A stretch of 59,221 nucleotides of DNA, from positions 1 to 59,221 of the forward strand of contig CAJUKX010000018.1 of assembly GCA_910586975.1 (NCBI GenBank), in the 5' to 3' direction. The notes below the pieces were generated by a model that saw only the letters and a program-made list of their open reading frames with translations, was not told the origin of the DNA and searched no databases. The position numbers were made by a program, and so were the translations under genes. Below, one piece after another: positions 25,217 to 33,920 of the stretch (the first letter of the stretch is position 1; the number at the start of each line of letters is the position of its first letter). Source of the DNA: an uncultured Muribaculaceae bacterium (lineage in GTDB: Bacteria; Bacteroidota; Bacteroidia; Bacteroidales; Muribaculaceae).

Positions 25217-26524
25217 TTAATCTTCTTTGAACGCCGCCAGTTTATCAAGATAATACTTGCGCAGTGCCTGCCAGCTGTAATAATGGCCGGTAACCGGCTC
25301 GACGGGCAGCGTCACCTCGCGCTCGTTGAGCAGCACTTTAACGAGCCAATCGGCCTTGGGATCGGTGGGTTTGTATATTATCATCTGCATGTTTCCGGAC
25401 ATGGGAATCAGTTCGTATGAACGCAAGCCGGCAGCCTCGGCCTGTTCTATTGATTCAAACTCGCGTCCCAGACCGTTAAGCTCCATCAGGGTTATGAGAT
25501 TTATCAGAATTCCGTCGTGTCCGTAGCGCAGATTGGCTCCGGGCGCAGCCGACATCATGGCGGTATCGGTGCTTTCAATCATATTGGTCAGCAATTTGCG
25601 CTGAGTATAGGGCATGCGGCCTTTGCTCATGGGCGAGTTTATGCTGTGCATCACCCATCCGGCGTTGTCATAGCGCCAGGCCTTCCGTACTTCATCTTCA
25701 GAGAATACCTCGGGCAACAGCCACGGCTGCCCTGTGTGGCTCTGTGTGTTGGCCAGCACCCAGTAGAGATAGGGCATGATGCCGGGTGCCACACTGTCAC
25801 GGGCAAATTTCTCGTCATTCACCAGGCGCAGCAGGTAGTCGCCGCTCAATGCCTGAGCCTGCTGATATGGCCTGCGGTATATAGAGTCGGCCACGTCTTT
25901 TACTTTCCACGCCGGCTTATCGTCATAATTCATGAAATACATGTCGGCATACGAAGCATCGGAATGAACTTTCACACCGGGTGCCACCTCGCATATTCCT
26001 TCAAGGCCGTTGAGCATCGACAATATGCAGCGTATCACCACGGTAGCCTTTGCATCTACATTGGCGCCGTCGGTGAAAATCTCGGGGAAATTGCGTGCCA
26101 TCCTGCGGCCTATCACGCGGTGCTGCACGGCACCCTTGTCGCTCAGCTCGCCCTCGCGGCGCTCTGATGCCGCCTCAATACTGCGAAGGGCTTCGAGGGT
26201 TTTGCGACCCAGCGGGGTAAGCTTGCCGGCTCGCTCGGCACGTGTGAGACGTTCTACGGGTGTGGCATAATCGTTATGACCTATGAGCCATCTGGAACCG
26301 TGACGACCGTAGTGCTCTATATGGAAGGGTGTATATCCATCGGGCACAGGTGTCTGGGCCGGCGGCTCTACATCAGTGTACGGATAAGCCATCAAGTTGC
26401 CCGAATATATACGGTACAATGAATCGTTGTCTGCGGCAAACGATGATGATGCTGCCGACAGCGCAATCACCAATACCGGCAAAATTTTTGAAATAATCTC
26501 TGCAAAATGTTTCATGGTTTTCAT
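25217..26524 (-). CDS. exported histidine acid phosphatase (MINPP/phytase-like)
   Basis: A 435-residue protein with signal peptide MKTMKHFAEIISKILPVLVI...SSFA. The histidine-phosphatase catalytic motif is YGRHGSRW (about residues 71-78) and the late proton donor is in YGHDGI. Bacteroidetes homologues include an inositol-hexakisphosphate phosphatase (MINPP), but the substrate here is not certain. The ATG at 26524 was chosen because a -7 box lies at 26536-26543; upstream in-frame starts would lie in the promoter. Divergent from the epimerase-like gene. Confidence 0.87.
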   Translation of the reverse strand: MKTMKHFAEIISKILPVLVIALSAASSSFAADNDSLYRIYSGNLMAYPYTDVEPPAQTPVPDGYTPFHIEHYGRHGSRWLIGHNDYATPVERLTRAERAGKLTPLGRKTLEALRSIEAASERREGELSDKGAVQHRVIGRRMARNFPEIFTDGANVDAKATVVIRCILSMLNGLEGICEVAPGVKVHSDASYADMYFMNYDDKPAWKVKDVADSIYRRPYQQAQALSGDYLLRLVNDEKFARDSVAPGIMPYLYWVLANTQSHTGQPWLLPEVFSEDEVRKAWRYDNAGWVMHSINSPMSKGRMPYTQRKLLTNMIESTDTAMMSAAPGANLRYGHDGILINLITLMELNGLGREFESIEQAEAAGLRSYELIPMSGNMQMIIYKPTDPKADWLVKVLLNEREVTLPVEPVTGHYYSWQALRKYYLDKLAAFKED

Positions 26525-26535
26525 ATTATATTGGG

Positions 26536-26543
26536 CAAATTTA
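26536..26543 (-). promoter_or_regulatory. -7 box of the histidine phosphatase gene
   Basis: Minus-strand TAAATTTG, 12 nt before the chosen ATG. Confidence 0.5.
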
Positions 26544-26587
26544 ATCATTTTTTTAATAATCACGTTTACCGATACGACAAAAATATG

Positions 26588-26595
26588 TACTTTTG
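26588..26595 (+). promoter_or_regulatory. -7 box of the epimerase-like/DUF115 pair
   Basis: TACTTTTG followed by CACAAG, with the ATG at 26626. The two divergent -7 boxes are 45 bp apart. Confidence 0.6.
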
Positions 26596-26625
26596 CACAA
26601 GTGCTTGTTGAACAACCGACATGAT

Positions 26626-27228
26626 ATGAAAGAAAAGAGAAAACTCAGAATATACGCTCCCCAATATGGATTTATCCTTCCATACATTATACGTGAACTC
26701 AACGATTATGAGGTTGTATGTGAAGGCGAGGCCGACTATCATACCGTAATCATAGCGCCCGACGGAACCATTCCTGCCGACGCGCCCGCCCAAGCCACGG
26801 TATTACTGTGCCCCAATGTGGTTGGCACAGGTATGAACGGCCTGCCAATGGAGCTTGCAAAGCGCGTTGCCTCAGGCTCTTATTTCCATATCGAGGGAAA
26901 TGAGGCACACCTGTCCACCATACATGCATCTGACGTAGCCAAAGCCGTGAAGGCCACTCTTGGTATCGGGGGACGCCACGTGGTGACTGATGGTGCCGAC
27001 CCCACATTCCACGACTTTGCCGATGCTCTGGCATTCAGAATCAAGGACAAGCGCATAATGCAGCTCAAGCCCATACTCGCCCGAATGATGATTCCCAAGC
27101 AGATACGCAGCATCATCACTACCGACCGCACATTCGACGGCACGGAGTTTGCCGAAAAGTTCAACTTCCACCCCACCCCGGTCACCGAATATTTACGTAC
27201 CCACGTCTATGATGAAGAAAGTCTCTGA
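26626..27228 (+). CDS. short NAD-dependent epimerase-like protein without the usual glycine motif
   Basis: A 200-residue protein. The second half resembles the C-terminal part of extended SDR epimerases: HLSTIHASDVAKAVKATLGI, then GGRHVVTDGADPTFHDFADA. The first strand, LRIYAPQYGFILPYIIREL, sits where GxxGxxG would bind NAD but lacks it, and the YxxxK stretch is not evident. It may be a nucleotide-independent binding protein. The gene overlaps the next one by about 20 bp. Confidence 0.6.
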   Translation: MKEKRKLRIYAPQYGFILPYIIRELNDYEVVCEGEADYHTVIIAPDGTIPADAPAQATVLLCPNVVGTGMNGLPMELAKRVASGSYFHIEGNEAHLSTIHASDVAKAVKATLGIGGRHVVTDGADPTFHDFADALAFRIKDKRIMQLKPILARMMIPKQIRSIITTDRTFDGTEFAEKFNFHPTPVTEYLRTHVYDEESL

Positions 27229-28060
27229 AACAATATCGCTTGCGGGCAAGTCTTTAAAATCTATTGTGAAAATAGCCTTGCAATCGCGCCCGGTGTCTGC
27301 ACCCGCACGAGCTGCAAAACCCGGCAACAGCGTAGTGGTGCTTGGCAACGGTCCTTCGCTCAACAAGACCATAGCCGAATTTGGCGACAAACTCAGGGAA
27401 ATGCCGTCGATAGCCGTCAATTTCATGGCCAACGCTCCTCAGTTCAAAGACTTGAAGCCCGACTACTACGTGATGGCCGACCCTCACTTCTTCAATGGTC
27501 TTGAGAATGAAAATGTAAAGAATCTGTGGCGCGAACTGTCGGCTGTGGAGTGGCCCATGACCCTGTGTGTGCCGGCCCGATACCTGTCGGTGGCTCGAAA
27601 ACTCACCGGAGACAAGAACCGTAATCTGAGCATGGCAACATTCAACTTCATCGGCGCCGAGGGATTTGCGTTTATCGAAAAAGCAGCCTACGACCGCCGA
27701 CTGGCCATGCCGCGACCGCGCAATGTGCTGATACCGGCCATTATGTGCGGCATTTATGCAGGATATAATGAGATTTATGTAACCGGTGCCGACCACTCGT
27801 GGATGGAAACCCTGCGCGTGAACGACAATAATAATGTGGTGTCGGTGCAGCCCCATTTCTACGCCGACTCAAAGGCCGAGTTAAAACGTTCGGAGACCGA
27901 ATACAAGGGCTACCGCCTGCACGACATACTGCAAAGCTTCTACATAGCTTTCAGGTCATATCACACCCTGCGCCGCTATGCCGACCGCAAGGGCATCAGG
28001 ATATACAATTCCACCCCCGGCTCGTATATCGACGCCTTCCAACGCAAAAACATACAATAA
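27209..28060 (+). CDS. DUF115/GT42-fold-like protein
   Basis: A 283-residue protein from the ATG at 27209 (another ATG follows at 27212). The motif VVVLGNGPSLNKTIAEF and the later PDYYVMADPHFF, YVTGADHSWME are typical of DUF115/MptE-like proteins and of the CST-I-type (GT42) sialyltransferase fold, which share a GNGPSL nucleotide-binding loop. No signal peptide. A role in modifying a surface glycan or making a nucleotide-activated product is inference. It is translationally coupled to the epimerase-like gene upstream. Confidence 0.65.
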   Translation: MMKKVSETISLAGKSLKSIVKIALQSRPVSAPARAAKPGNSVVVLGNGPSLNKTIAEFGDKLREMPSIAVNFMANAPQFKDLKPDYYVMADPHFFNGLENENVKNLWRELSAVEWPMTLCVPARYLSVARKLTGDKNRNLSMATFNFIGAEGFAFIEKAAYDRRLAMPRPRNVLIPAIMCGIYAGYNEIYVTGADHSWMETLRVNDNNNVVSVQPHFYADSKAELKRSETEYKGYRLHDILQSFYIAFRSYHTLRRYADRKGIRIYNSTPGSYIDAFQRKNIQ

Positions 28061-28109
28061 CAAATCAGAAAACTCTCCACCCTCCACTAAAACCTCTCCG
28101 CTAAAACCG

Positions 28110-29213
28110 TCAATGCGAAGCGGCATATTCGCGCCAACGGTCGATCATGGCCTGCATATCGGCCGGTATCGGAGCTGAGAAGTCCATTTCCTCGCCTGTG
28201 TGCGGATGACGGAAACCAAGCGTGCGCGCATGCAGAGCCTGACGCGGACACAGCTCCATGCAGCCTTTCACAAAAGCCTTGTATGTAGCCGACGGCACTC
28301 CGCGCAGCACCTGGTCGCCGCCATAGCGGGCATCGTTGAACAGCGGGTGGCCTATGTGGCGCATGTGTACCCTTATCTGGTGCGTGCGACCGGTTTCAAG
28401 CACACACTTCACCAGCGATACATGCCCCAGACGCTCCACTGTCTCATAATGCGTCACGGCATGCTTGCCATAGTCGCCGGCCGGAAACACGGCCATCTGC
28501 AGGCGGTCGCGCAACGATCTGCCTATATTTCCCTCTATGCGTCCCTGAGGCGGCTCGGGGCAACCCCACACCACCGCACGATATTCACGGCGTGTGGTCT
28601 TGTTGAAGAACTGACGTCCGAGGTCGGTCTTGGCATCGGGAGTCTTGGCCACCACGAGCAATCCCGATGTATCCTTGTCAATACGGTGCACAAGCCCCAT
28701 GCGCGGGTCTTTCACATCGTAATCAGGATTATCCTTGAAGTGCCATGCCAGAGCGTTGACCAGCGTACCCGAGTAGTTGCCATGGCCCGGATGCACCACC
28801 AGCCCGGCGGGCTTGTTCACCACCAGTACATAGTCGTCCTCATATACTATATCGAGGGGAATGTCCTCGGCCAGAATCTCAAATTCGTAGCGCGGGCGAT
28901 CCATCACCACCTGCACCACATCGAGCGGCTTGACCCTGTAATTACTCTTTACGGGCTTGCCGTTCACTATGATACATCCGGCCTCGGCTGCCTGCTGCAC
29001 ACGGTTGCGCGACGACTTCTGCAGACGCTCTACCAGAAACTTGTCGACGCGCAGCAGAGCCTGCCCCTTGTCGGCCACGAAGCGGAAGTGTTCATACATC
29101 TCACGCTCGCCCGAGCCGTCTATTATCACAAGCGGCGACTGTTCTTCGGGGCTGAGTTCATCGGCCATGTCGGCCTCATCGTAGATATCAGGATTCAAAT
29201 TGTCGTCGTTCAT
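28110..29213 (-). CDS. RluD-family 23S rRNA pseudouridine synthase
   Basis: A 367-residue protein with an N-terminal acidic extension of about 40 residues, an S4 RNA-binding domain (about 50-110: LLRVDKFLVERLQKSSRNRV) and the synthase domain with catalytic Asp in GLVHRIDKDTSGLLVVAKT. The family modifies U1911/1915/1917 in 23S rRNA. The start overlaps the PASTA gene stop by four bases. Confidence 0.95.
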   Translation of the reverse strand: MNDDNLNPDIYDEADMADELSPEEQSPLVIIDGSGEREMYEHFRFVADKGQALLRVDKFLVERLQKSSRNRVQQAAEAGCIIVNGKPVKSNYRVKPLDVVQVVMDRPRYEFEILAEDIPLDIVYEDDYVLVVNKPAGLVVHPGHGNYSGTLVNALAWHFKDNPDYDVKDPRMGLVHRIDKDTSGLLVVAKTPDAKTDLGRQFFNKTTRREYRAVVWGCPEPPQGRIEGNIGRSLRDRLQMAVFPAGDYGKHAVTHYETVERLGHVSLVKCVLETGRTHQIRVHMRHIGHPLFNDARYGGDQVLRGVPSATYKAFVKGCMELCPRQALHARTLGFRHPHTGEEMDFSAPIPADMQAMIDRWREYAASH

Positions 29214-29893
29214 TCTTCGGAATATGTCGATGCCCCTGCTTCTTCTTCGCTCATCATAAGCTCTTCGGCCACCTGTTCCTCGGCCGAAATACTGTCGGTA
29301 TAATCAATGTTTTCCGGTTCCTTGTATGTACCCACCTCAAGCACGACCGATGCGCTCACAGGCAGTACCGAACCTACTCCGAGCGGCCGACCGTCAACGG
29401 TGGCACGCTCCACAAGGTCGGGATATTGCGAGGGAACATTTACAAAGCGTATACCATTAATACCCAACGCATTGAGGTAAGACACGGCCTGACGTACCGA
29501 CACGCCGGTGATGGGCATGCTCAGAGTTACGTTCTTGGGCGAGAAGGCTGTGACGGTGACGTACACCTTGCGGCCCGACTTAACCTGCGAGCCGGCTTTG
29601 GGCCACGATTCCACCACTGTGCCCGGGGGAACGGAAGTGTTGTATATCGAGTCTGAGATAGCAATATCGAGATTGGCACGGTTGAGCGTAGTCTTTGCTT
29701 CTGAATATGACAGGTGCTTGACTTCGGGAACGGTGGCATCGTCATTGTGATGTGTCCAGAAGTCAAGGAATGTCATGGGTATTATCCACAGCAGAATCCA
29801 TCCTACCAGCGCCATCAGACAAAGCCCCGAGACAAGCGGATGTTTTTTGCAAAATGCTTTGATACGTGTCAGAAAAGAAGTTTTTTCAGCCAT
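29210..29893 (-). CDS. PASTA-domain membrane protein
   Basis: A 227-residue protein: a short cytoplasmic N-terminus, one membrane segment (LVSGLCLMALVGWILLWIIP), then two or three PASTA modules (ATVPEVKHLSYSEAKTTL, PPGTVVESWPKAGSQVKSG, VTLSMPITGVSVRQAVSYL). PASTA domains bind peptidoglycan fragments or beta-lactams in other proteins, but no kinase or transpeptidase domain is present. The ATG at 29893 fits the promoter; the one at 29914 is too near the -7 box. Co-transcribed with the pseudouridine synthase gene. Confidence 0.88.
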   Translation of the reverse strand: MAEKTSFLTRIKAFCKKHPLVSGLCLMALVGWILLWIIPMTFLDFWTHHNDDATVPEVKHLSYSEAKTTLNRANLDIAISDSIYNTSVPPGTVVESWPKAGSQVKSGRKVYVTVTAFSPKNVTLSMPITGVSVRQAVSYLNALGINGIRFVNVPSQYPDLVERATVDGRPLGVGSVLPVSASVVLEVGTYKEPENIDYTDSISAEEQVAEELMMSEEEAGASTYSEE

Positions 29894-29918
29894 TTTCCTA
29901 ATAGATTCATTCAAAGAG

Positions 29919-29926
29919 CAAAATTA
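29919..29926 (-). promoter_or_regulatory. -7 box of the PASTA/pseudouridine synthase operon
   Basis: Minus-strand TAATTTTG followed by CTCTTTG. Confidence 0.55.
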
Positions 29927-29960
29927 CAAAAATAGCCACTATGCCGAGTGCATATAATGT

Positions 29961-30005
29961 TAAAAAAAACAAACGCAAATACGCCCGGCTGCCATAGCCG
30001 GGCGT
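29961..30005 (-). terminator. terminator of the OmpA-family gene
   Basis: A perfect 10-bp GC-rich stem, ACGCCCGGCT (29981-29990) with AGCCGGGCGT (29996-30005), loop GCCAT. On the minus strand it is followed by a T-rich run ending in eight T (29962-29969). Confidence 0.8.
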
Positions 30006-30049
30006 ATTCCTTTCAAACAGACTTCCTTAGAAGAAGTACTTACTAACTA

Positions 30050-31255
30050 TCAATTGTTGAAGATTACGATGCGGTTCCAGTCGTTTTCTGAGTAAGGCTG
30101 AACATCAGAGCCCTGAGGATTGATGCTGAGACGGTCGGGATTGATTCCGTACTTGTTTACGAGGAGGTCGCGGACAGCTTCGGCACGGCGCTTTGAGAGG
30201 CCCATGTTGTATTCGCTGGTACCGGTATCCTTGTCGGCGTAGCCACAGATGGTTACTGACTGTTCGGGGTTAGCCTTGAGGTATTCGGCGGTATTGTATA
30301 CGTTCACCATTTCCTCGTCGGTGATCTTGGCAGAGTTCAGGCGGAAGCGAACTGTAGCCATCAGAGGAGCGGTTTCAACAACCTCGGCAGCTTCCACCAC
30401 TTCGGGGCAAGGCAGCTGAGCTTCAGCGGCGGCCAGGGCAGCGGCTGTGGTTGCCAGTGCTCCGCGCAGGTCGTTGACCTGACTGTTGAGGTTGGAGATG
30501 TAGTTGGTGTAGTCGCAGGGATTGTAGCTCTTGAAGTCGGCACCGCCGATGTTGAAGCTGAAGCCACCGATTACCGAGAGGTTCATGTCGATGGGTTCGC
30601 CTACGGCAACATTGTTGAAGTTGTCACCGAAGAACTGTGCGCGGCCTTCTGCGAAGAAGTCAACATACTTGCAAAGGCGGAAACGCAGCTGGATACCTGC
30701 ACTTACAGGAAGGGTCCATGAGGTTGATTTGAGCTTGCCGTTGTTGCGCTTGATCGATGCTGCATCCTTGGGATTGTAATCCCATGTGTAGGCACCGCCG
30801 AGTCCTACGAAAGGCACGATAGAGAACACACGCTTGGAGTTGACGCCGCCCAGTGAGTTAAACATATCCCACATGAAGTCGAAGTTGGCGTTTACCCATT
30901 TGTTGTGGTTGAAGGTATTGTTTTCCCAGTGCATCGAACCTCCGAGGAAGCTCAGACGCCAACCGATGTATGGTGAGAACCATTTACCGAAGCCCACATT
31001 ATAAACAGCTGTGAGATGGCGGCTTGCGCTGTTGCCCTGGGGATCTTTATGCTCTACGAAGGGTGATGTGACACCGGCTCCGAGCTGGATAAACCAGTTG
31101 TCACCTTTTTCAGAGTAGTAGTGGGTCTTGCAAGGAACTTCGGTAAGCGACACCAATTCTTCCTCTACAACTACTGTGTCTTGTGCGTTGGCCTGAAAGC
31201 CAAGGGCGGCGATTGCTCCGCAAGCGACCAAAGCCCCGAATAAATTAGTTTTCAT
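30050..31255 (-). CDS. OmpA-family outer-membrane protein
   Basis: A 401-residue exported protein: signal peptide ending FQANAQ, an eight-strand-like N-terminal barrel (to about residue 235), an Asn/Ala-rich coiled linker (YISNLNSQVNDLRGALATTA) and a C-terminal OmpA peptidoglycan-binding domain (VRFRLNSAKITDEEMVNVY, ICGYADKDTGTSEYNMGLSKRRA). It is probably an abundant structural porin. Codon use is highly biased. A 157-bp AT-rich leader region separates it from the divergent LytM-like gene. Confidence 0.94.
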   Translation of the reverse strand: MKTNLFGALVACGAIAALGFQANAQDTVVVEEELVSLTEVPCKTHYYSEKGDNWFIQLGAGVTSPFVEHKDPQGNSASRHLTAVYNVGFGKWFSPYIGWRLSFLGGSMHWENNTFNHNKWVNANFDFMWDMFNSLGGVNSKRVFSIVPFVGLGGAYTWDYNPKDAASIKRNNGKLKSTSWTLPVSAGIQLRFRLCKYVDFFAEGRAQFFGDNFNNVAVGEPIDMNLSVIGGFSFNIGGADFKSYNPCDYTNYISNLNSQVNDLRGALATTAAALAAAEAQLPCPEVVEAAEVVETAPLMATVRFRLNSAKITDEEMVNVYNTAEYLKANPEQSVTICGYADKDTGTSEYNMGLSKRRAEAVRDLLVNKYGINPDRLSINPQGSDVQPYSENDWNRIVIFNN

Positions 31256-31412
31256 CGTGTTTTATGTTTTGTTAGACTTTATAAAATTTTTAACTTTATC
31301 ATAAATAAATCGTTGGCGTTTTACATTTTTTATAATTGCTTCACGATATTTGAATGTCTTGTAAAAAGATAACACCGCTTATTTTTAATTTGTTCAAAAA
31401 ATATGTATCTTT
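31256..31412. other. divergent intergenic region, AT-rich
   Basis: It holds the long leader of the OmpA-family gene (minus) and the promoter of the LytM-like gene (plus, TATCTTTG at 31406-31413). A minus-strand TATCTTTT-like box near 31363-31370 may be the OmpA promoter. No coding sequence seen. Confidence 0.4.
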
Positions 31413-32264
31413 GTGGTGGTGAAAATTAAAGATTTAACATTTGTATCTTCTGTGTTGCCCCGGTTTGGCTCGCGGAAGGGCACGGCGCGTCCGTTGAAGA
31501 CCCGCCGCCGCTGGCGTGTGGAGATTATAAATGAGAATACGCTCGCCCGCGTGTGGAGCATGAGGCTCTCTGAGTTCAAGGCTTGGATTGCCGGCGGGGC
31601 GCTCATCGCTGCCATCGGCTCGCTCATTGCAGTGATTCTGATTTTCACGCCCATACGCTCATTGCTATCGGGTGAGCTGCCCGGCGACCTGCGCGACCGA
31701 TACACCGAGCTGGCTCTGAAACTCGATTCTGTTTCGGAACGCGCACGCATCAGCGAGGCTTACTCGGCCAATATCGTCGCCATCCTCACCGATTCTGTAT
31801 CGGAAGACGATGTACGACGCCGGGTAGAGACTTCTGTTGCAACCACCGATTCTTTTATCACTGCATCTGAGCGCGAAAAGCAATTTGTGCAGCAATTCGA
31901 GTCGCGCGAGCGCTTCAATCTGTCGGTTCTCTCGCCCATTGCCGCCGAAGGCATGATTTTCGAAGCCCCCACAGCCACCGATGCCGGCACCGGCAATGTC
32001 TGCGCCATTTACCGCGGAACGGTCATTGCTCTCGACTATGGTTCTAACGGATTGGGCGTAATAGCCATTCAGCACCCCAACGATTTTATCTCGGTTTACA
32101 GCAACCTCAGCGACACATACGTTGAAAAAGGTGCTAAAATTCTTGCCGGACAGCGCATTGGGGCCTCAACAACCGACGCTCCTCTTTTGTTTGAATTATG
32201 GCACTCGGGTACTTTGCTCGATACGCCTAAATATATCAAATATCCCTCGGTGGCTGACGATTGA
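31413..32264 (+). CDS. membrane protein with a degenerate LytM (M23) domain
   Basis: A 283-residue protein: basic N-terminus, one membrane segment (about 55-78), a coiled-coil region, and a C-terminal M23-like domain (YRGTVIALDYGSNGLGVIAI, then GAKILAGQRIG). The zinc ligands are missing: YSNL stands where YxHL is usual and LLFELW where HLHFEV is usual. Such inactive LytM proteins (EnvC, NlpD) activate amidases (known of the family). Three GTG codons in a row at 31413, 31416 and 31419 could start translation; the -7 box ends at 31413, which favours the last. Confidence 0.82.
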   Translation: MVVKIKDLTFVSSVLPRFGSRKGTARPLKTRRRWRVEIINENTLARVWSMRLSEFKAWIAGGALIAAIGSLIAVILIFTPIRSLLSGELPGDLRDRYTELALKLDSVSERARISEAYSANIVAILTDSVSEDDVRRRVETSVATTDSFITASEREKQFVQQFESRERFNLSVLSPIAAEGMIFEAPTATDAGTGNVCAIYRGTVIALDYGSNGLGVIAIQHPNDFISVYSNLSDTYVEKGAKILAGQRIGASTTDAPLLFELWHSGTLLDTPKYIKYPSVADD

Positions 32265-32308
32265 CCGGCCGCCGGCTTACTACAGATTATAAAAAAACAA
32301 TATATATT

Positions 32309-32737
32309 ATGAAAAAAATACTCAGCATCATAGCCATCGCTACATTAGGCGCTGCTTCTTTCACCGCGTGCAACAACAAGCCGCCGTTTGAAAAACTCAT
32401 CACCGCAGTCGACTCGCTCAATACAGTGGTTCATTCATACGAGTTGCCAATGACCGACAGCTGCGCAATCAAATACGACGAACTCACCAACACCGTGAAG
32501 TATCTCTACTACTGCAAGGACTCCATCGACTCAAACCGTCTCGACTCCGTAATCGACGACATGCAGCAGCAGTTCCTTCTGAGCATCATCACCGGCGACC
32601 CCAACATGACCCACAACCTGCTCGACGCCAAGGCCAACATCCTCATGCAAATGAACGGCCGCGACAACACCAAGTTTGAGATCATGACTGAAAACAATCA
32701 GTTCAACGAGCTGTATAAGGAACTCGGAGGCAAATAA
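32309..32737 (+). CDS. small lipoprotein, unknown function
   Basis: A 142-residue protein with lipoprotein signal MKKILSIIAIATLGAASFTAC (lipid Cys about 21), then a mostly helical region rich in Asp, Asn and Leu. No family recognised. It sits 44 bp after the LytM-like gene and 29 bp before dxr, within one plus-strand run. The start is the ATG at 32309, since the upstream in-frame one at 32261 lies inside the previous gene. Confidence 0.75.
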   Translation: MKKILSIIAIATLGAASFTACNNKPPFEKLITAVDSLNTVVHSYELPMTDSCAIKYDELTNTVKYLYYCKDSIDSNRLDSVIDDMQQQFLLSIITGDPNMTHNLLDAKANILMQMNGRDNTKFEIMTENNQFNELYKELGGK

Positions 32738-32766
32738 GCCTGTAAAAAAACCAATCATTTCTCCGT

Positions 32767-33918
32767 ATGAAAAATATCGCCGTATTAGGCTCTACGGGGT
32801 CTATAGGCACTCAAACACTTGATATAATCTCACGACACAGCCACCGCTACCGCGCATCGGTACTGGTGGCCGGGTCGCGTGTTGACGACCTTATAGAACA
32901 AGCACGCCGCCATAAGCCCGACCTGGCAATAATTGCCCGCGAGGATCTGTATGAGCGGCTGTCGTCGGCACTCGCACCGCTGGGCATAGAAACCGCCGCC
33001 GGCTCCAAGGCCATTGCCGATGCCGTAACAGGCTCCAACGTCGACACCGTGGTCACTGCCACCGTGGGCTACTCGGGTCTCGAACCCACAGTTGCCGCCA
33101 TCAAGGCCGGCAAAGACATAGCCCTTGCCAACAAAGAAACCATGGTGGTGGCCGGCAGCTACATCACACGCCTGCTCGCCGCGTCGCCGTCAAAAGTATA
33201 TCCGGTCGACTCTGAGCACTCGGCCATCTACCAGTGCCTGCAGGGCGAGGACCCCGCCACTGTGAAGCGGCTCATAATCACCGCATCGGGCGGCCCATTC
33301 CGCACATGGAGCGAAGAGAAGATACGCACCGCGCGTGCCGCCGACGCACTGAAGCATCCCAACTGGGACATGGGCGCTAAAATCACCATCGACTCGGCCA
33401 CAATGGTCAACAAGGCTTTCGAGATCATCGAGGCACGGTGGCTTTTCGGCATTGATCCCGACAAGATTTCGGCAGTGGTGCATCCTCAGTCCATAATACA
33501 CTCGATGGTGGAATTTCAAGACGGCGCCATAAAGGCCCAGATGGGTGTGCCCGAAATGACACTCCCCATAGCATACGCACTGGGCGAGGCTTCGCGCAGC
33601 AGCAATGTGGCCGACTTCTGCGACCTCATTGCCACCGGCAGCCTTACCTTCGAGCAGCCCGACACCACCCGATTCCCGTCTCTGCGTCTGGCCCACATAG
33701 CCATGGAGCGCGGGGGCAACGCCGCCTGCACCATCAACGCCGCCAACGAGATTGCCGTTGCTGCTTTCCTCAGAGACGACATCGCATTCAACGACATTTA
33801 CAACACTATAACAGCCACCCTTGAGCGCACGCCTTTCATAGCCGACGCTACGTATGACGACTTTGTAGCAACAAATGCCGAGGCTCGCGCCATAGCTCGC
33901 TCATTAATCTACAAGTAA
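32767..33918 (+). CDS. dxr: 1-deoxy-D-xylulose 5-phosphate reductoisomerase
   Basis: A 383-residue enzyme of the MEP isoprenoid pathway; ispG of the same pathway lies at 19 kb. Motifs: NADPH site LGSTGSIGTQTLDII, ALANKETMVVAG, metal and substrate site VDSEHSAIYQCLQGE, and DSATMVNKAFEIIEARWLF. Two bp separate its stop from rseP, as commonly seen for this pair. Confidence 0.97.
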   Translation: MKNIAVLGSTGSIGTQTLDIISRHSHRYRASVLVAGSRVDDLIEQARRHKPDLAIIAREDLYERLSSALAPLGIETAAGSKAIADAVTGSNVDTVVTATVGYSGLEPTVAAIKAGKDIALANKETMVVAGSYITRLLAASPSKVYPVDSEHSAIYQCLQGEDPATVKRLIITASGGPFRTWSEEKIRTARAADALKHPNWDMGAKITIDSATMVNKAFEIIEARWLFGIDPDKISAVVHPQSIIHSMVEFQDGAIKAQMGVPEMTLPIAYALGEASRSSNVADFCDLIATGSLTFEQPDTTRFPSLRLAHIAMERGGNAACTINAANEIAVAAFLRDDIAFNDIYNTITATLERTPFIADATYDDFVATNAEARAIARSLIYK

Positions 33919-33920
33919 TT

